From Candidatus Poseidoniia archaeon (GTDB taxonomy: Archaea > Thermoplasmatota > Poseidoniia > MGIII > CG-Epi1), in assembly GCA_022449705.1 (NCBI GenBank), contig JAKURS010000012.1, forward strand, positions 1-18,179: a stretch of 18,179 bases of DNA, in the 5' to 3' direction. Of the stretch, positions 6,790-14,162 are shown in pieces. A program made the translations under genes and the position numbers. The notes under the pieces are model-generated. The model saw nothing but the letters and a program-made list of their open reading frames with translations, did no database searches and was not told the DNA's origin. Positions within the stretch are counted from its first letter, which is position 1. Each line of letters opens with the position of its first letter.

Positions 6790-7577
6790 ACAGTCGCAGC
6801 CCCCAGCAGCATGTTATGCGCCTCTTCCTGGCCCGGCAGCAGCTTAGTGGCAGCCGTCAGTTCCAGCGCCTTGAACATCGCGCTGGCGTAGTTGTAGATA
6901 GTCTGTGTCTGCCCCTTACTGAACGACCAGATGTCCTGGACGCCTGCCAGCCTGAGCATAATCCTGCCGACGTCGTTAGTTACCAGACCCACGCCGGGCG
7001 GCGCCGGTTTGAGCGTTACGCGCGTCGAGCCGGTACGTCCCGAGACGGTGAATGGCAGCGAGTTGGGCGTCACGGTCGAGCATTCCCAAGAGCCGCTGCC
7101 ACGCCGGATTTCAATCAGGTTCTGCTTGGCGCGGTCGAGCGACTTCTGGATAGTCGGCCGCACCAGCTTGCCGGAGACGCGCCCCAGACCTATGCAACCA
7201 TTGCCGTTGCCGACCATGGTAGTCACGGCGAAGCGCACCCTGCGTCCGGAGTCGGACATGCGCTGCACCATGTGGATGTCGATAACTTCTTCTTTAAGGT
7301 CGGGCAGCAGGATGTCGACGATTTCGGGCTCGCGCAGTGGCAGCCCCGTCGTGAGAGCCTCGTGAATGGTAGTAATATCGCCCGCCACAACCTTGCGCCC
7401 CAGCTCCGTCTTCGGGCTCCAGGCGTCAGCGCGCTCGGAAGCGGCCTTGCGGCGCTGCTGCGCCGGCGTCAGCCGTGGGCCGCGGTCGCGCGGCGGTCCG
7501 CCCCGACGGGGTCCACCGCGCGGGGGTCCACCACGCGCCGGTGGGCCACTGCTCTTCCTCTCGGGTGGCGGGCTCAC
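6786..7577 (-). CDS. rps5: 30S ribosomal protein uS5 with Gly/Pro/Arg-rich N-terminus
   Basis: A 263-residue small-subunit protein that contributes to decoding fidelity and mRNA entry. The double-stranded-RNA-binding-like domain contains MVGNGNGCIGLGRVSGK near residues 119-135. The C-terminal domain contains GSWECSTVTPNSLPFTVSG and GVGLVTNDVGRIMLRLAGV. Residues 9-36 are a low-complexity run of RGGPP-like repeats, followed by RLTPAQQRRKAASERADAW. The start is GTG at 7577, which overlaps the uL18 stop (GTGA) and is preceded by GGAGG at a 6-nt spacing. The open frame extends further upstream, but that part is a shadow of uL18. Confidence 0.95.
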   Translation of the reverse strand: MSPPPERKSSGPPARGGPPRGGPRRGGPPRDRGPRLTPAQQRRKAASERADAWSPKTELGRKVVAGDITTIHEALTTGLPLREPEIVDILLPDLKEEVIDIHMVQRMSDSGRRVRFAVTTMVGNGNGCIGLGRVSGKLVRPTIQKSLDRAKQNLIEIRRGSGSWECSTVTPNSLPFTVSGRTGSTRVTLKPAPPGVGLVTNDVGRIMLRLAGVQDIWSFSKGQTQTIYNYASAMFKALELTAATKLLPGQEEAHNMLLGAATV

Positions 7578-8059
7578 GCCTTGCCTCCTTGAATGGCGGC
7601 GGCAACTTTCTCGACCTGCTTGGCGGTCGCCTTGGAAATGTGTTCGCCGCGGATGCGTTCCTCTCCCGGGTAAAGGCTCTCGGAGTGTGGCACCTCGAGC
7701 CCGCCGTCGACCAGTCCTTTCAGTGCCGCGAAGACGCGGCCGCCCGAAGTGGGGGTGACGCGGCCGATGTCTAGGACAGCCTGCGATTCGCCCGCGGCCT
7801 GCGCGTTGCGCGCTGCGAGCAGTCCCGCCAGGTAGGCGGCGGGGATGCTGGTGCCGGAGCCTTTCCATCCCAGTCCCGCCAGCTGCTGCGAGCTGACTGC
7901 AGCGACGACCTCGTCGCCCTGTTTCGCGAAGCGAGTCAACTGGACCAGCACCTGCCGGTTGGTGACGCGCACGACCGCGCGCGGCTGCCCCGACTTGAGC
8001 AGCGCCAGCCGCTTGCGGTAATCGGTCGTCCCTTCACGACGACGGCGGAACTGACTCAC
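7574..8059 (-). CDS. rpl18: 50S ribosomal protein uL18
   Basis: A 161-residue 5S rRNA-binding protein of the central protuberance. It begins SQFRRRREGTTDYRKRLALL, followed by the signature RAVVRVTNRQVLVQL, then YLAGLLAARNAQ and TPTSGGRVFAALKGLVDGGL, all characteristic of archaeal uL18. The end, GEERIRGEHISK, is also conserved. The start is GTG at 8059, which overlaps the eL19 stop (GTGA) with GAGGTG upstream. The 5S-binding partner uL5 is encoded five genes upstream in the operon. Confidence 0.95.
   Translation of the reverse strand: MSQFRRRREGTTDYRKRLALLKSGQPRAVVRVTNRQVLVQLTRFAKQGDEVVAAVSSQQLAGLGWKGSGTSIPAAYLAGLLAARNAQAAGESQAVLDIGRVTPTSGGRVFAALKGLVDGGLEVPHSESLYPGEERIRGEHISKATAKQVEKVAAAIQGGKA
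7584..7588 (-). promoter_or_regulatory. Shine-Dalgarno site fixing the GTG start of uS5
   Basis: GGAGG on the coding strand lies 6 nt before GTG at 7577. This supports that start over the roughly 97-codon upstream extension of the frame into uL18. Confidence 0.65.
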
Positions 8060-8514
8060 TGTTCCACCTCGATGCCGTCGGTCTGCAGGTGCGAGCGCAG
8101 GTGCGCCCGCGAGTTGTACATGCCGCCCTTGGCGCGGCGATAGTAGTGGCGATATTGCGACGCGGTGAGCGTTTCCGCTTCGCGCAGGGTGCGCAGTTCG
8201 TCGCGCAGTGCGCGGATGCGCGTCATCCACGCCTCCTTCTTCGGCGTGCGCGCCTTGCCGTGGCCGCGGCGCGAGCCGTGGCCGCGCTGTCGTCCCTTGG
8301 CGCGCTGCGCATCGCGGTGGCGCGCCCGTCCACGGGAGATACCCTTCTTCTGGTGCTTGCGGATGAATTTCTGTACAATCAAGTGGCGCACGTCGTCGCG
8401 CGTGACCGCCTCGTCGATGCGCTCCTGGTATTCGGGTCGGTCATCGACCCAGACCCGGTCCAGCCCGCACTTGAGCAGCCGCGCCGCGACACGGCGCTGG
8501 TAGGCCAAATTCAT
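8056..8514 (-). CDS. rpl19e: 50S ribosomal protein eL19
   Basis: A 152-residue archaeal/eukaryotic large-subunit protein with no bacterial counterpart. It begins NLAYQRRVAARLLKCGLDRV. The very basic middle (KFIRKHQKKGISRGRARHRD and RGHGSRRGHGKARTPKKEAW) embeds in rRNA. The helical end carries SQYRHYYRRAKGGMYNSRAH. The start ATG at 8514 overlaps the eL32 stop (ATGA). Length and sequence are ordinary for the family. Confidence 0.96.
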   Translation of the reverse strand: MNLAYQRRVAARLLKCGLDRVWVDDRPEYQERIDEAVTRDDVRHLIVQKFIRKHQKKGISRGRARHRDAQRAKGRQRGHGSRRGHGKARTPKKEAWMTRIRALRDELRTLREAETLTASQYRHYYRRAKGGMYNSRAHLRSHLQTDGIEVEQ

Positions 8515-8954
8515 TTCTCTTCCTCATCTGAATCGTCCTCGTAGCCGCGGCTGTTCAGCACGCGGATTTTCAGTTCCGCTGCGCGCGTCTCGATGACCTC
8601 GCGCTTGCGGTCGCCGACAGTGGCGGCAATTCGCGCCGCCTCGCGCTGGGGGTCAATTGCTTCCAGGTCTGTGGGCCGATGCACGACCACCTCGGCGAAG
8701 CCGGACGGGTGCAGCCCGCGTGCAGCGGCAGGGCCGCGGTAGCTGATCGACGCCACGGGCGGGCGATACTTACGGCGCATGCGCATTTTGCTGTGCATCC
8801 CGCGCGGTTTGCGCCATTTTTGGCCGAGCCGCTTGTAGCGGAACCAGTTCTGTCGCTTGAAGGCAGGGCGTTTGCGGTTGGCGGCGTTGCGCTTTGACAG
8901 CGCCTTTTGCGACTCATCATCGAGCTGCGGTTTTGCCTTCGGCTTATGCGTCAT
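8511..8954 (-). CDS. rpl32e: 50S ribosomal protein eL32 with acidic C-terminal tail
   Basis: A 147-residue archaeal/eukaryotic large-subunit protein. The core starts at RPAFKRQNWFRYKRLGQKWR (about residue 29) and contains YRPPVASISYRG, HPSGFAEVVVHRP and RAAELKIRVLNSRGY. About 28 polar residues precede the core, and the protein ends in a short acidic tail, EDDSDEEEK. The start ATG at 8954 overlaps uL6 by 11 nt and is preceded by a strong GGAGGT five nt upstream. Confidence 0.95.
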   Translation of the reverse strand: MTHKPKAKPQLDDESQKALSKRNAANRKRPAFKRQNWFRYKRLGQKWRKPRGMHSKMRMRRKYRPPVASISYRGPAAARGLHPSGFAEVVVHRPTDLEAIDPQREAARIAATVGDRKREVIETRAAELKIRVLNSRGYEDDSDEEEK

Positions 8955-9507
8955 GTATTACCTCCCTTGAGACGCGGTAGATTCCGTCCTGAAAGACCCG
9001 GATGTCGCGTCCTTTCACAATTGTCGCACGCTCCAGGTTGGCAGCAGTCTGCCCTACAAGTTCCCGGTCGTTGCCCTCGATTGTTATTATTGAATCACCC
9101 TTCGGCGGCTTTACATTCACTTTTTCAGCACCGCCGGCAATCTCAGCGTGTCGGCTCGCCTTTTCGCCCAGGAAGTTGTCAATGACTACGGTGTCGCCCT
9201 TGATGGAAACCTTCATCGGGAAGTGCGCGAAAACCACTTTCAACTGGTAGCGGAACCCAAACGCGACGCCGTTGACCATGTTAGCCAGGTGCGCGCGCCA
9301 CGTCCCGAGCAGCGCCTTCTGCCGCTTCCGCAGCTTCTTCCCCGAAACGACCACCGCACCGTCACTCGGCTGGATTCCGAGCTGCGGGTGGCTGAAGCTG
9401 CGCTCCAGCTTTCCGCGTGGCCCCTCGACCACCAGCGTCTCCCCATCGTAGCTGGCGCTGACACCCTCCGGCAGCGGGACTGTGTGCGCCAGCTCTTCAA
9501 TAAGCAT
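8944..9507 (-). CDS. rpl6: 50S ribosomal protein uL6
   Basis: A 187-residue large-subunit protein near the GTPase centre. It has two related domains: VPLPEGVSASYDGETLVVEG to about residue 85, then the second with VVFAHFPMKVSIKGDTVVID and the conserved NFLGEK (about 112-117). The C-terminal region contains IEGNDRELVGQTAANLERAT and VFQDGIYRVSRE, as in other archaeal uL6. The start ATG at 9507 overlaps uS8 by 11 nt. Confidence 0.96.
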   Translation of the reverse strand: MLIEELAHTVPLPEGVSASYDGETLVVEGPRGKLERSFSHPQLGIQPSDGAVVVSGKKLRKRQKALLGTWRAHLANMVNGVAFGFRYQLKVVFAHFPMKVSIKGDTVVIDNFLGEKASRHAEIAGGAEKVNVKPPKGDSIITIEGNDRELVGQTAANLERATIVKGRDIRVFQDGIYRVSREVIHDA

Positions 9508-9883
9508 ACGCGAGCAGCCTCCCTCCGGTGTGGCCAGCCTTGGCTTGGTCGTTGTTGATGACGCCCTGTGGCGTCGTGAGAATCAGGATACCGAAGTCCT
9601 TGGCCGGCAGGTAACGCGCCTCGTGGCGGTCCATCTCGCGCACCTTGACCGAGAACCGGGGCCGGATTGCCCCGCAGCTGTTGATGCGGCCGTTGAGCTG
9701 CACCTGGAACTCTCCGCCGCGACCGTTTTCCTGCCGCTCGAAGCCGCTGATATAGCCCTTCTCCTGCAGCAGCTGCAGCACTTCGCCAATCAGGCGTGAC
9801 GCGGGAACACGCGCGTCAACCTTGCCGACGCGGTCGGCGTTCTTGATAGTCACCAGGGCATCGGATAACGGATCGTGTCTCAT
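9497..9883 (-). CDS. rps8: 30S ribosomal protein uS8
   Basis: A 128-residue protein that binds the central domain of 16S rRNA and helps start platform assembly. It begins [20 protein letters not shown]. The C-terminal half contains [20 protein letters not shown] and ends in GGRLLAYAY, typical of archaeal uS8. The start ATG at 9883 overlaps the uS14 stop (ATGA). The frame is open further upstream, but that stretch is a shadow of uS14 and uL5. Confidence 0.96.
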   Translation of the reverse strand: MRHDPLSDALVTIKNADRVGKVDARVPASRLIGEVLQLLQEKGYISGFERQENGRGGEFQVQLNGRINSCGAIRPRFSVKVREMDRHEARYLPAKDFGILILTTPQGVINNDQAKAGHTGGRLLAYAY

Positions 9884-10035
9884 GAGTATTTCTTGAACCC
9901 CAGGATGGTCGCCTTTTCGCGGAAGCACTGGCGGCAGAGGTGCAGTTTGTAGCGCCGCACGATGCCGCGCTTGCGCCCGCAGCGGCGGCAGCCTTTGATG
10001 CGCCCGCGGAACACCTTGCGCTCCTTGATCTTCAT
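9880..10035 (-). CDS. rps14: 30S ribosomal protein uS14, zinc-binding form
   Basis: A 51-residue zinc-ribbon form of uS14 located in the 30S head. Two CxxC pairs are visible, at residues 16-19 (GCRRCG) and 34-37 (LCRQCF). It ends [10 protein letters not shown], as in archaeal and eukaryotic homologues. I chose ATG at 10035, which overlaps the uL5 stop (ATGA), rather than the earlier in-frame start at 10080, because that would add 15 residues foreign to the family. Confidence 0.95.
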   Translation of the reverse strand: MKIKERKVFRGRIKGCRRCGRKRGIVRRYKLHLCRQCFREKATILGFKKYS

Positions 10036-10541
10036 GCGACAACCTCCAGCTTGAAGTTCTGGCGCATGTACTCCTGGCACTCCTCGCGCGAGAGCCGGTG
10101 GCGCAGGCCAACCTTGCGGCTGGCCACCTTGCGCCGCGCGACGCGGTAGCCGGGCCGCTCGAACGCCACGGCAACGTCCAGCCCGAAGATGCCAATGTCA
10201 GGATCGTATTTCTCGTCGGCAAAGCCAGTATAGTCAGGAATTCCAAAGTTCAGTCCGCCAGTGGCGGAGAAGCAGTAGGCGGGGAGCCGGCTCTCGCGCA
10301 CCCAGAGCGCGTTCTTCAGGACGCGGTGCGCGTTCTCACCACGCAGCGTCACTTTGCAGCCGATGGGCATCCCCTTGCGCAGCCCCAGGTCGCGGTTGGT
10401 CGTGCGCGAGAGCGTGCGCACCGGCTGGCAGCCAGTCAGTTTCTGTAGCACCGTTTCCGCCTTGGAGAGCCGGTCGCCCGCCTCGCCAACACCTATGTTC
10501 AGGACGACCTTGGCAATTCGCAGCTCACGCATCGCGTTCAT
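10032..10541 (-). CDS. rpl5: 50S ribosomal protein uL5
   Basis: A 169-residue protein that binds 5S rRNA and contacts the P-site tRNA in the central protuberance. Conserved features are [19 protein letters not shown] near residue 11, [20 protein letters not shown] near 46, and [20 protein letters not shown] in the middle, the typical uL5 loop. The start ATG at 10541 overlaps the eS4 stop (ATGA). A second ATG three codons later is possible but gives no better spacing. Confidence 0.96.
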   Translation of the reverse strand: MNAMRELRIAKVVLNIGVGEAGDRLSKAETVLQKLTGCQPVRTLSRTTNRDLGLRKGMPIGCKVTLRGENAHRVLKNALWVRESRLPAYCFSATGGLNFGIPDYTGFADEKYDPDIGIFGLDVAVAFERPGYRVARRKVASRKVGLRHRLSREECQEYMRQNFKLEVVA

Positions 10542-11233
10542 GCCGTCACCTCCGCTACCAGCGCTTTCTTGGCACCGACAACGAACGCGTACTGTTTCAG
10601 CGTCTCAAACTCCGCGAAGCGGACGACGTTGGGCCGCGGGCTCCGCGTCTCCACTGCCTCTTCCAGCGGTGCAATCGTGCCGACGTGCGCACCCCCGGTT
10701 ACCAGAGCCGGAGCGCCCTTGCCGAACTTGAGTATTTTCTTCACCTTGAGTCCCGGCAATGCCAGCTGCAGCACGTCGCCCGTGGCCACAGCCTCATCAG
10801 AGAGCAGGTTGCTGCCGTCGTGCAGGTTGAGTTGCGTCTTCCCACCGCGCAGAGTCGTCTTGCCTTCAACGCGCAGCAGCTTCCACTTCGCCGCGACGGC
10901 CTTGATTTCGGAGAAGTGCAGTCGGCCGTGATGGTCGAGCAGGCAACGGAAATTAGCTTTGACAGTGGGCAGCGAGACCACGTCCATTAGTCCCACCCCC
11001 CGTTTGGGGTCGCGCACGACGCGCTGGTCGAGCAGCACCTCGCCGCCGCCCAGAATACGGCGCGCCTCTCGCGCGGTATCACAGACGTGCAGGTAGTCGC
11101 GCAGTACCATCGCCAGCGGGACGCTGCGCTCGAGCGAGTGTGGTCCCGGTCCTGGCTTGGTAGCCCAGAAATGTGCCTTGCGGCCGATGTTCCACGAACG
11201 CGGGGCGGCGATGCGCTTCAGGTGGTCGCTCAC
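10538..11233 (-). CDS. rps4e: 30S ribosomal protein eS4
   Basis: A 231-residue small-subunit protein found in archaea and eukaryotes. The order is: an N-terminal segment with HLKRIAAPRSWNIGRKAHFW; an S4-type RNA-binding domain (about 40-100, REARRILGGGEVLLDQRVVR); a central domain ending GDVLQLALPGLKVKKILKF; and a KOW-like motif region (LVTGGAHVGTIAPLEE) before the C-terminus. The start is GTG at 11233, which overlaps the uL24 stop (GTGA). Its place between uL24 and uL5 is the standard euryarchaeal position. Confidence 0.96.
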   Translation of the reverse strand: MSDHLKRIAAPRSWNIGRKAHFWATKPGPGPHSLERSVPLAMVLRDYLHVCDTAREARRILGGGEVLLDQRVVRDPKRGVGLMDVVSLPTVKANFRCLLDHHGRLHFSEIKAVAAKWKLLRVEGKTTLRGGKTQLNLHDGSNLLSDEAVATGDVLQLALPGLKVKKILKFGKGAPALVTGGAHVGTIAPLEEAVETRSPRPNVVRFAEFETLKQYAFVVGAKKALVAEVTA

Positions 11234-11862
11234 TCGCCTTCCTCCAGCCGCGCTACCAGCTCCGCCTTCCTGCCCGAGACCGGCAGGCCGCGCTCCTTCA
11301 GCTCCGCCTTCAGCTCGGGGACGGTGAGCACGCTCCAGTCGCGCGCTTCTTTCTCGCCAGAATCATCATCCGCGTCGGCTTCCGCATCTGCGTCAGCTTC
11401 ACGCGGGTCGACGCCGGTAACTTCGGCCTCATACTCGTCTTCGGCCGCTTCCAGCTCGGCCACAGTTTCCTCGGTCCACTCGATTCCTTCGTTGACGCGG
11501 TCCAGAATGCGCCTGCGGCGCACGTCGGACCAGTCGGGGTTGATAACTACCAGGTTGGACGGGTCAATCGGCCGCTGCAGCTCGGTGCCGTCTGACTTGT
11601 GGTAGGTGAAGCCATCGACGTAGACCTTGCGCGCGCGACGGTCCACCTGCGAGATACGGCGTCCCTTGCTGCCGCGTCCCTCGCCACGCACGATGAGCAC
11701 GCGATCGCCGGTGCGCACCGGGATTGAACGGGGATAGATGTAGCCGCGCTCTTCCTGCCGGTGGCGTAGTCCACGGTCGAGCGGCGCAGCCATCTCGCGG
11801 TGCCGCCGGTGGAGCGGCGCTGTGTGGCGGGCGAGTCTCTGCTTGCGCGGTTGCTTGCTCAT
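11230..11862 (-). CDS. rpl24: 50S ribosomal protein uL24 fused to an acidic linker and a SAP domain
   Basis: A 210-residue protein against about 110-150 for most archaeal uL24. Residues 1-125 are normal uL24, an early assembly protein: basic start SKQPRKQRLARHTAPLHRRH, KOW motif RTGDRVLIVRGEGRGSKGRR (about 50-69), and YVDGFTYHKSDGTE. Residues 127-173 are strongly acidic (EADADAEADADDDSGE). Residues 176-208 form a SAP motif: WSVLTVPELKAELKERGLP, then SGRKAELVARL, matching the helix-turn-helix nucleic-acid-binding fold. The frame is uninterrupted. I chose ATG at 11862, overlapping the uL14 stop (ATGA), over an ATG 12 codons earlier. What the SAP domain binds is unknown. Confidence 0.92.
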   Translation of the reverse strand: MSKQPRKQRLARHTAPLHRRHREMAAPLDRGLRHRQEERGYIYPRSIPVRTGDRVLIVRGEGRGSKGRRISQVDRRARKVYVDGFTYHKSDGTELQRPIDPSNLVVINPDWSDVRRRRILDRVNEGIEWTEETVAELEAAEDEYEAEVTGVDPREADADAEADADDDSGEKEARDWSVLTVPELKAELKERGLPVSGRKAELVARLEEGE

Positions 11863-12257
11863 ACTATCGTGGATGCCGTAGCGGCAATGCGCGGCCACCT
11901 CTCGGCCGCCTCGCGGGCGACGGGCCCCTTGATTCCGGAGCCGCGCGTCTCGCCCAACTCGTTGGTCAGCACAACGGCGTTATCCTCGAATTTCACCATA
12001 GTCCCGTCGGCGCGGCGGAATGGCCTCCGGCTGCGCACAATGACTGCGTGCACCAGCTGTCGCCGCATTTCAGGTGTGCCCTTCTTGACAGACGCGATGA
12101 CCATGTCACCAACGCCAGCAGCGGGTGACCGGCGGTGAACGCCCTTGTAGTTCAGGACCGTCACAATCTCGACCACCTTGGCGCCGCTGTTGTCGACACA
12201 TTCAATTCGCGCTCCCTGCGGAAGCCCCCGCATCTGCCGGCCGGCGACTGCCCTCAT
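11859..12257 (-). CDS. rpl14: 50S ribosomal protein uL14
   Basis: A 132-residue protein at the subunit interface, contacting 16S rRNA across bridge B5/B8. It contains the conserved GARIECVDNSGAKVVEIVTV (about residues 15-34), GVGDMVIASVKKGTPEMRRQ, and the family signature HAVIVRSRRPFRRADGT. It ends with GSGIKGPVAREAAERWPRI. I chose ATG at 12257, overlapping the uS17 stop (ATGA); the longer frame adds 18 residues not expected in the family. Confidence 0.96.
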   Translation of the reverse strand: MRAVAGRQMRGLPQGARIECVDNSGAKVVEIVTVLNYKGVHRRSPAAGVGDMVIASVKKGTPEMRRQLVHAVIVRSRRPFRRADGTMVKFEDNAVVLTNELGETRGSGIKGPVAREAAERWPRIAATASTIV

Positions 12258-12589
12258 GCGCCCCTCCGCTCGATAATCACGAACGACTTGGTCTTCGAGA
12301 GCGGGCGGCACTCCATGATTGTAACGGAGTCGCCTTCCTGCGCGCCGACGCTTGCTGGCGAGTGTGCCTGGATGCGCGACGAACGGCGCTGGTAACGCTC
12401 ATATTTTGAATCATATTTCATGCGTTCAATTTTGATCACCGCAGTACGCTGCGCCCGGGCGCGGACGACAATGCCCTGCAGCAGCTGCCCCCGCACGGGG
12501 AGCGTGCCGTAGAACGGGTCATGGGGGTCGCCGTCCCACTCGTGTGCGGGCGGCTGCACCTCGACACCGATGTCGCGTGGCTTTGTCAT
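12254..12589 (-). CDS. rps17: 30S ribosomal protein uS17
   Basis: A 111-residue 16S rRNA-binding protein with an OB fold. It has the archaeal N-terminal extension including DPHDPFYGTLPVRGQLLQGI, then VIKIERMKYDSKYERYQRRS, and the ending VTIMECRPLSKTKSFVIIER is diagnostic. The start ATG at 12589 overlaps the RNase P gene stop (ATGA). Length is usual for archaea. Confidence 0.96.
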   Translation of the reverse strand: MTKPRDIGVEVQPPAHEWDGDPHDPFYGTLPVRGQLLQGIVVRARAQRTAVIKIERMKYDSKYERYQRRSSRIQAHSPASVGAQEGDSVTIMECRPLSKTKSFVIIERRGA

Positions 12590-12828
12590 GCGCTCCTCCG
12601 GGTGCGGTCCTGCGGCCGGAATGCAATCCGGTCGCCCGCAACGGTTTCGCCGTCGAAGCTGAAGCTGCCGCTGCGCTTGGCGACGCGCTTTCGGCCGCTT
12701 TCGGTCTCGATGAACAGCGTCTCGCGCGTCTCATCGACAATCTCTCCCGCAAGACCACGCAGCGACGGGTCGCTGTGCCCTGCAACGGTGACGCGCCGGC
12801 CGATGAATTCCTGTTGCGCCAGGCTCAT
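12586..12828 (-). CDS. rnp1: Ribonuclease P protein component 1 (Rpp29/Pop4 family)
   Basis: An 80-residue archaeal RNase P subunit. It binds the specificity domain of the RNase P RNA together with Rpp21 and supports 5' maturation of tRNA. The Sm-like barrel pattern is visible: EFIGRRVTVAGHSDPSLRGL, then AGEIVDETRETLFIETESG, then KRVAKRSGSFSF and a final GDRIAFRPQDRTRRS. It is short but within the archaeal range, without the eukaryotic N-terminal extension. The start ATG at 12828 overlaps the aIF1 stop (ATGA). Placement between aIF1 and uS17 is the conserved archaeal arrangement. Confidence 0.93.
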   Translation of the reverse strand: MSLAQQEFIGRRVTVAGHSDPSLRGLAGEIVDETRETLFIETESGRKRVAKRSGSFSFDGETVAGDRIAFRPQDRTRRSA

Positions 12829-13121
12829 GCATCACCTACCGGGAAGCCCATGTCACCCAGGATAATCTTCACCTTGCGAGTGTGGTTGCCCTGCAGCTCG
12901 ATGGCGCCGTCCTTGTAGGTGCCGCCCGTGGCGCACTTTGTCTTGAGTGTCTTGAGCAGGTCGGTGATGTCGATATCGTTGCTAAGCCCCTCAAGCACGG
13001 TCATCAGTTTGCCGTAGCGCCGCTTCTCGATGCGTACCCGGATTTCCTGCTGCTCGCGCGCGATGTCCTCGCAGACGCAGATTTCGACCGGCAGTGCGCA
13101 GGTGGAGCAGATGTCAGCCAT
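12825..13121 (-). CDS. Translation initiation factor aIF1 (SUI1 family)
   Basis: A 98-residue SUI1-type factor that monitors start-codon selection on the 30S subunit. The N-terminus carries a cysteine cluster (C5, C8, C15, C17; ICSTCALPVEICVC) expected to bind zinc, as in many archaeal homologues. The SUI1 domain follows: RVRIEKRRYGKLMTVLEGL, LLKTLKTKCATGGTYKDGAI, and ELQGNHTRKVKIILGDMGF. The start ATG at 13121 overlaps uL29 by 8 nt, which separates it from the usual 4-nt pattern. Confidence 0.94.
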   Translation of the reverse strand: MADICSTCALPVEICVCEDIAREQQEIRVRIEKRRYGKLMTVLEGLSNDIDITDLLKTLKTKCATGGTYKDGAIELQGNHTRKVKIILGDMGFPVGDA

Positions 13122-13320
13122 GCCGTTCCCCCAGTTCGCGCATAATAGTCTGTAGCCGCGCCACCTGCCTGCGCAGCGAGCGCATCCTGCCCGGCGACGC
13201 CGGCTGGCCGCCCATTGACGCGACCCCGCGCTCGTGCATTAGCTCGCTGCGCAGCTCACTCAGGCGGGTAACCCGCTCTTCCGGCGCCAGTTCGCGCAGC
13301 GCATTCGCTTTACGGCTCAT
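13114..13320 (-). CDS. rpl29: 50S ribosomal protein uL29
   Basis: A 68-residue, almost entirely helical protein near the peptide exit tunnel, where signal recognition particle and insertion factors dock. It has the characteristic two-helix pattern: ELAPEERVTRLSELRSELMH, a short loop with GGQPASPGRM, then RSLRRQVARLQTIMREL. The start ATG at 13320 overlaps the uS3 stop (ATGA). Confidence 0.93.
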   Translation of the reverse strand: MSRKANALRELAPEERVTRLSELRSELMHERGVASMGGQPASPGRMRSLRRQVARLQTIMRELGERHG

Positions 13321-14162
13321 CCAGAATCCTCTGCATCAGCTTCCGGCTGCGCCCCTTCCTTGGGCGCTTCAGCCGCGTTTGCCTTTTCGTCCCCAGCCGG
13401 TGCTTTCGCAGCCTCTTTGCCCGCATCAGCTTCCGACTGCGCCCCTTCCTCAGGAGCGGCCTCTGCCACGTCCGCCTGCTCGTCATCGGTGGGAGCTGCT
13501 TCCGCAGCTTCCTCACCTTTCGCGGCAGCCTCTCCTTCTTCTGTGGCGGGCGGTTGCTCCACGACGGCCGGCGCGACCTCGATTTCGTCGGGCAGTTTGG
13601 CGTTGGGCGGCATGATGGCAACCTTAACGCCGATTGTGCCCGGCTTCAGCTTGGCCTGCGAGTATCCGAGCTGCATCAGCTGCAGCGCGGGCTCGCCGCA
13701 ATGCTTGATGTGACCCTCGATGAACTTCTCGGTGCGGTGGCGCAGCCCGGTCAGCTTGCCCGCAATCGTAATCTGGCAGCCGCGCGCGCCGGCGCCCATG
13801 ATGCGCTGCAGCATCGAGTTGCCGGCGCGGCGGTAGTTCCAGCCCCGCTCCAGCGCGTTGGCGACCTTGGACGCCATCACGTCGGGGTTGAGTGCCCAGT
13901 TCTCGACATCGCTCGCCTCGACCTGCAGGTTCTCGTAGCCGAAAGTGCGCTCCAGCTCCTCAGTCAGGCGGTTGATGTCGACACCCTTGCGGCCGATGAC
14001 GATGCCTGGTCGCTCGGCCAAAATGCGCACGTGCGTTCCGAGCGGGGTGCGCTGTATAGTGAGCCCACCGAACCCAGCCCGGTCCACCTCATTGCGAACG
14101 AACTCGTGCACCAGCATGCGACGCACGCGTTCCTCGACCATTTGGCGCGCGATAGTCGTCAT
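13317..14162 (-). CDS. rps3: 30S ribosomal protein uS3 with long Ala/Glu-rich tail
   Basis: A 281-residue protein at the mRNA entry site. The KH domain (about 17-90) has its loop in RPGIVIGRKGVDINRLTEEL. The C-terminal domain (about 95-190) includes RRAGNSMLQRIMGAGARGCQ, ITIAGKLTGLRHR and KPGTIGVKVAIMPPNAKLPD. From about residue 196 an 85-residue tail rich in Ala, Glu and Asp follows, with an internal repeat (GAQSEADA and GAQPEADA). I chose ATG at 14162, overlapping the uL22 stop (ATGA); the longer frame adds 43 residues that shadow uL22. Confidence 0.95.
   Translation of the reverse strand: MTTIARQMVEERVRRMLVHEFVRNEVDRAGFGGLTIQRTPLGTHVRILAERPGIVIGRKGVDINRLTEELERTFGYENLQVEASDVENWALNPDVMASKVANALERGWNYRRAGNSMLQRIMGAGARGCQITIAGKLTGLRHRTEKFIEGHIKHCGEPALQLMQLGYSQAKLKPGTIGVKVAIMPPNAKLPDEIEVAPAVVEQPPATEEGEAAAKGEEAAEAAPTDDEQADVAEAAPEEGAQSEADAGKEAAKAPAGDEKANAAEAPKEGAQPEADAEDSG
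13333..13450. repeat. Direct repeat inside the uS3 tail
   Basis: A 28-bp unit starting GCATCAGCTTCC occurs at 13333-13360 and 13423-13450 with one mismatch (CGG versus CGA). The offset is 90 bp, exactly 30 codons, so the frame is kept. It encodes the repeated GAQ(S/P)EADA part of the tail. This suggests a recent in-frame duplication. Confidence 0.8.

Noticed and set aside
7490..7556. GC-rich short repeats as a possible structural RNA or recombination site
   Set aside because: They read through as the RGGPP-type segment of uS5 in an uninterrupted frame; no separate function is needed.
7578..7868. N-terminal extension of uS5 in the open frame
   Set aside because: It coincides with uL18 in another frame; the GTG at 7577 has GGAGG upstream and the usual 4-nt overlap.
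13333..13450. CRISPR-like repeat
   Set aside because: Only two units, in frame inside a coding tail and encoding the same peptide; it is a coding duplication.
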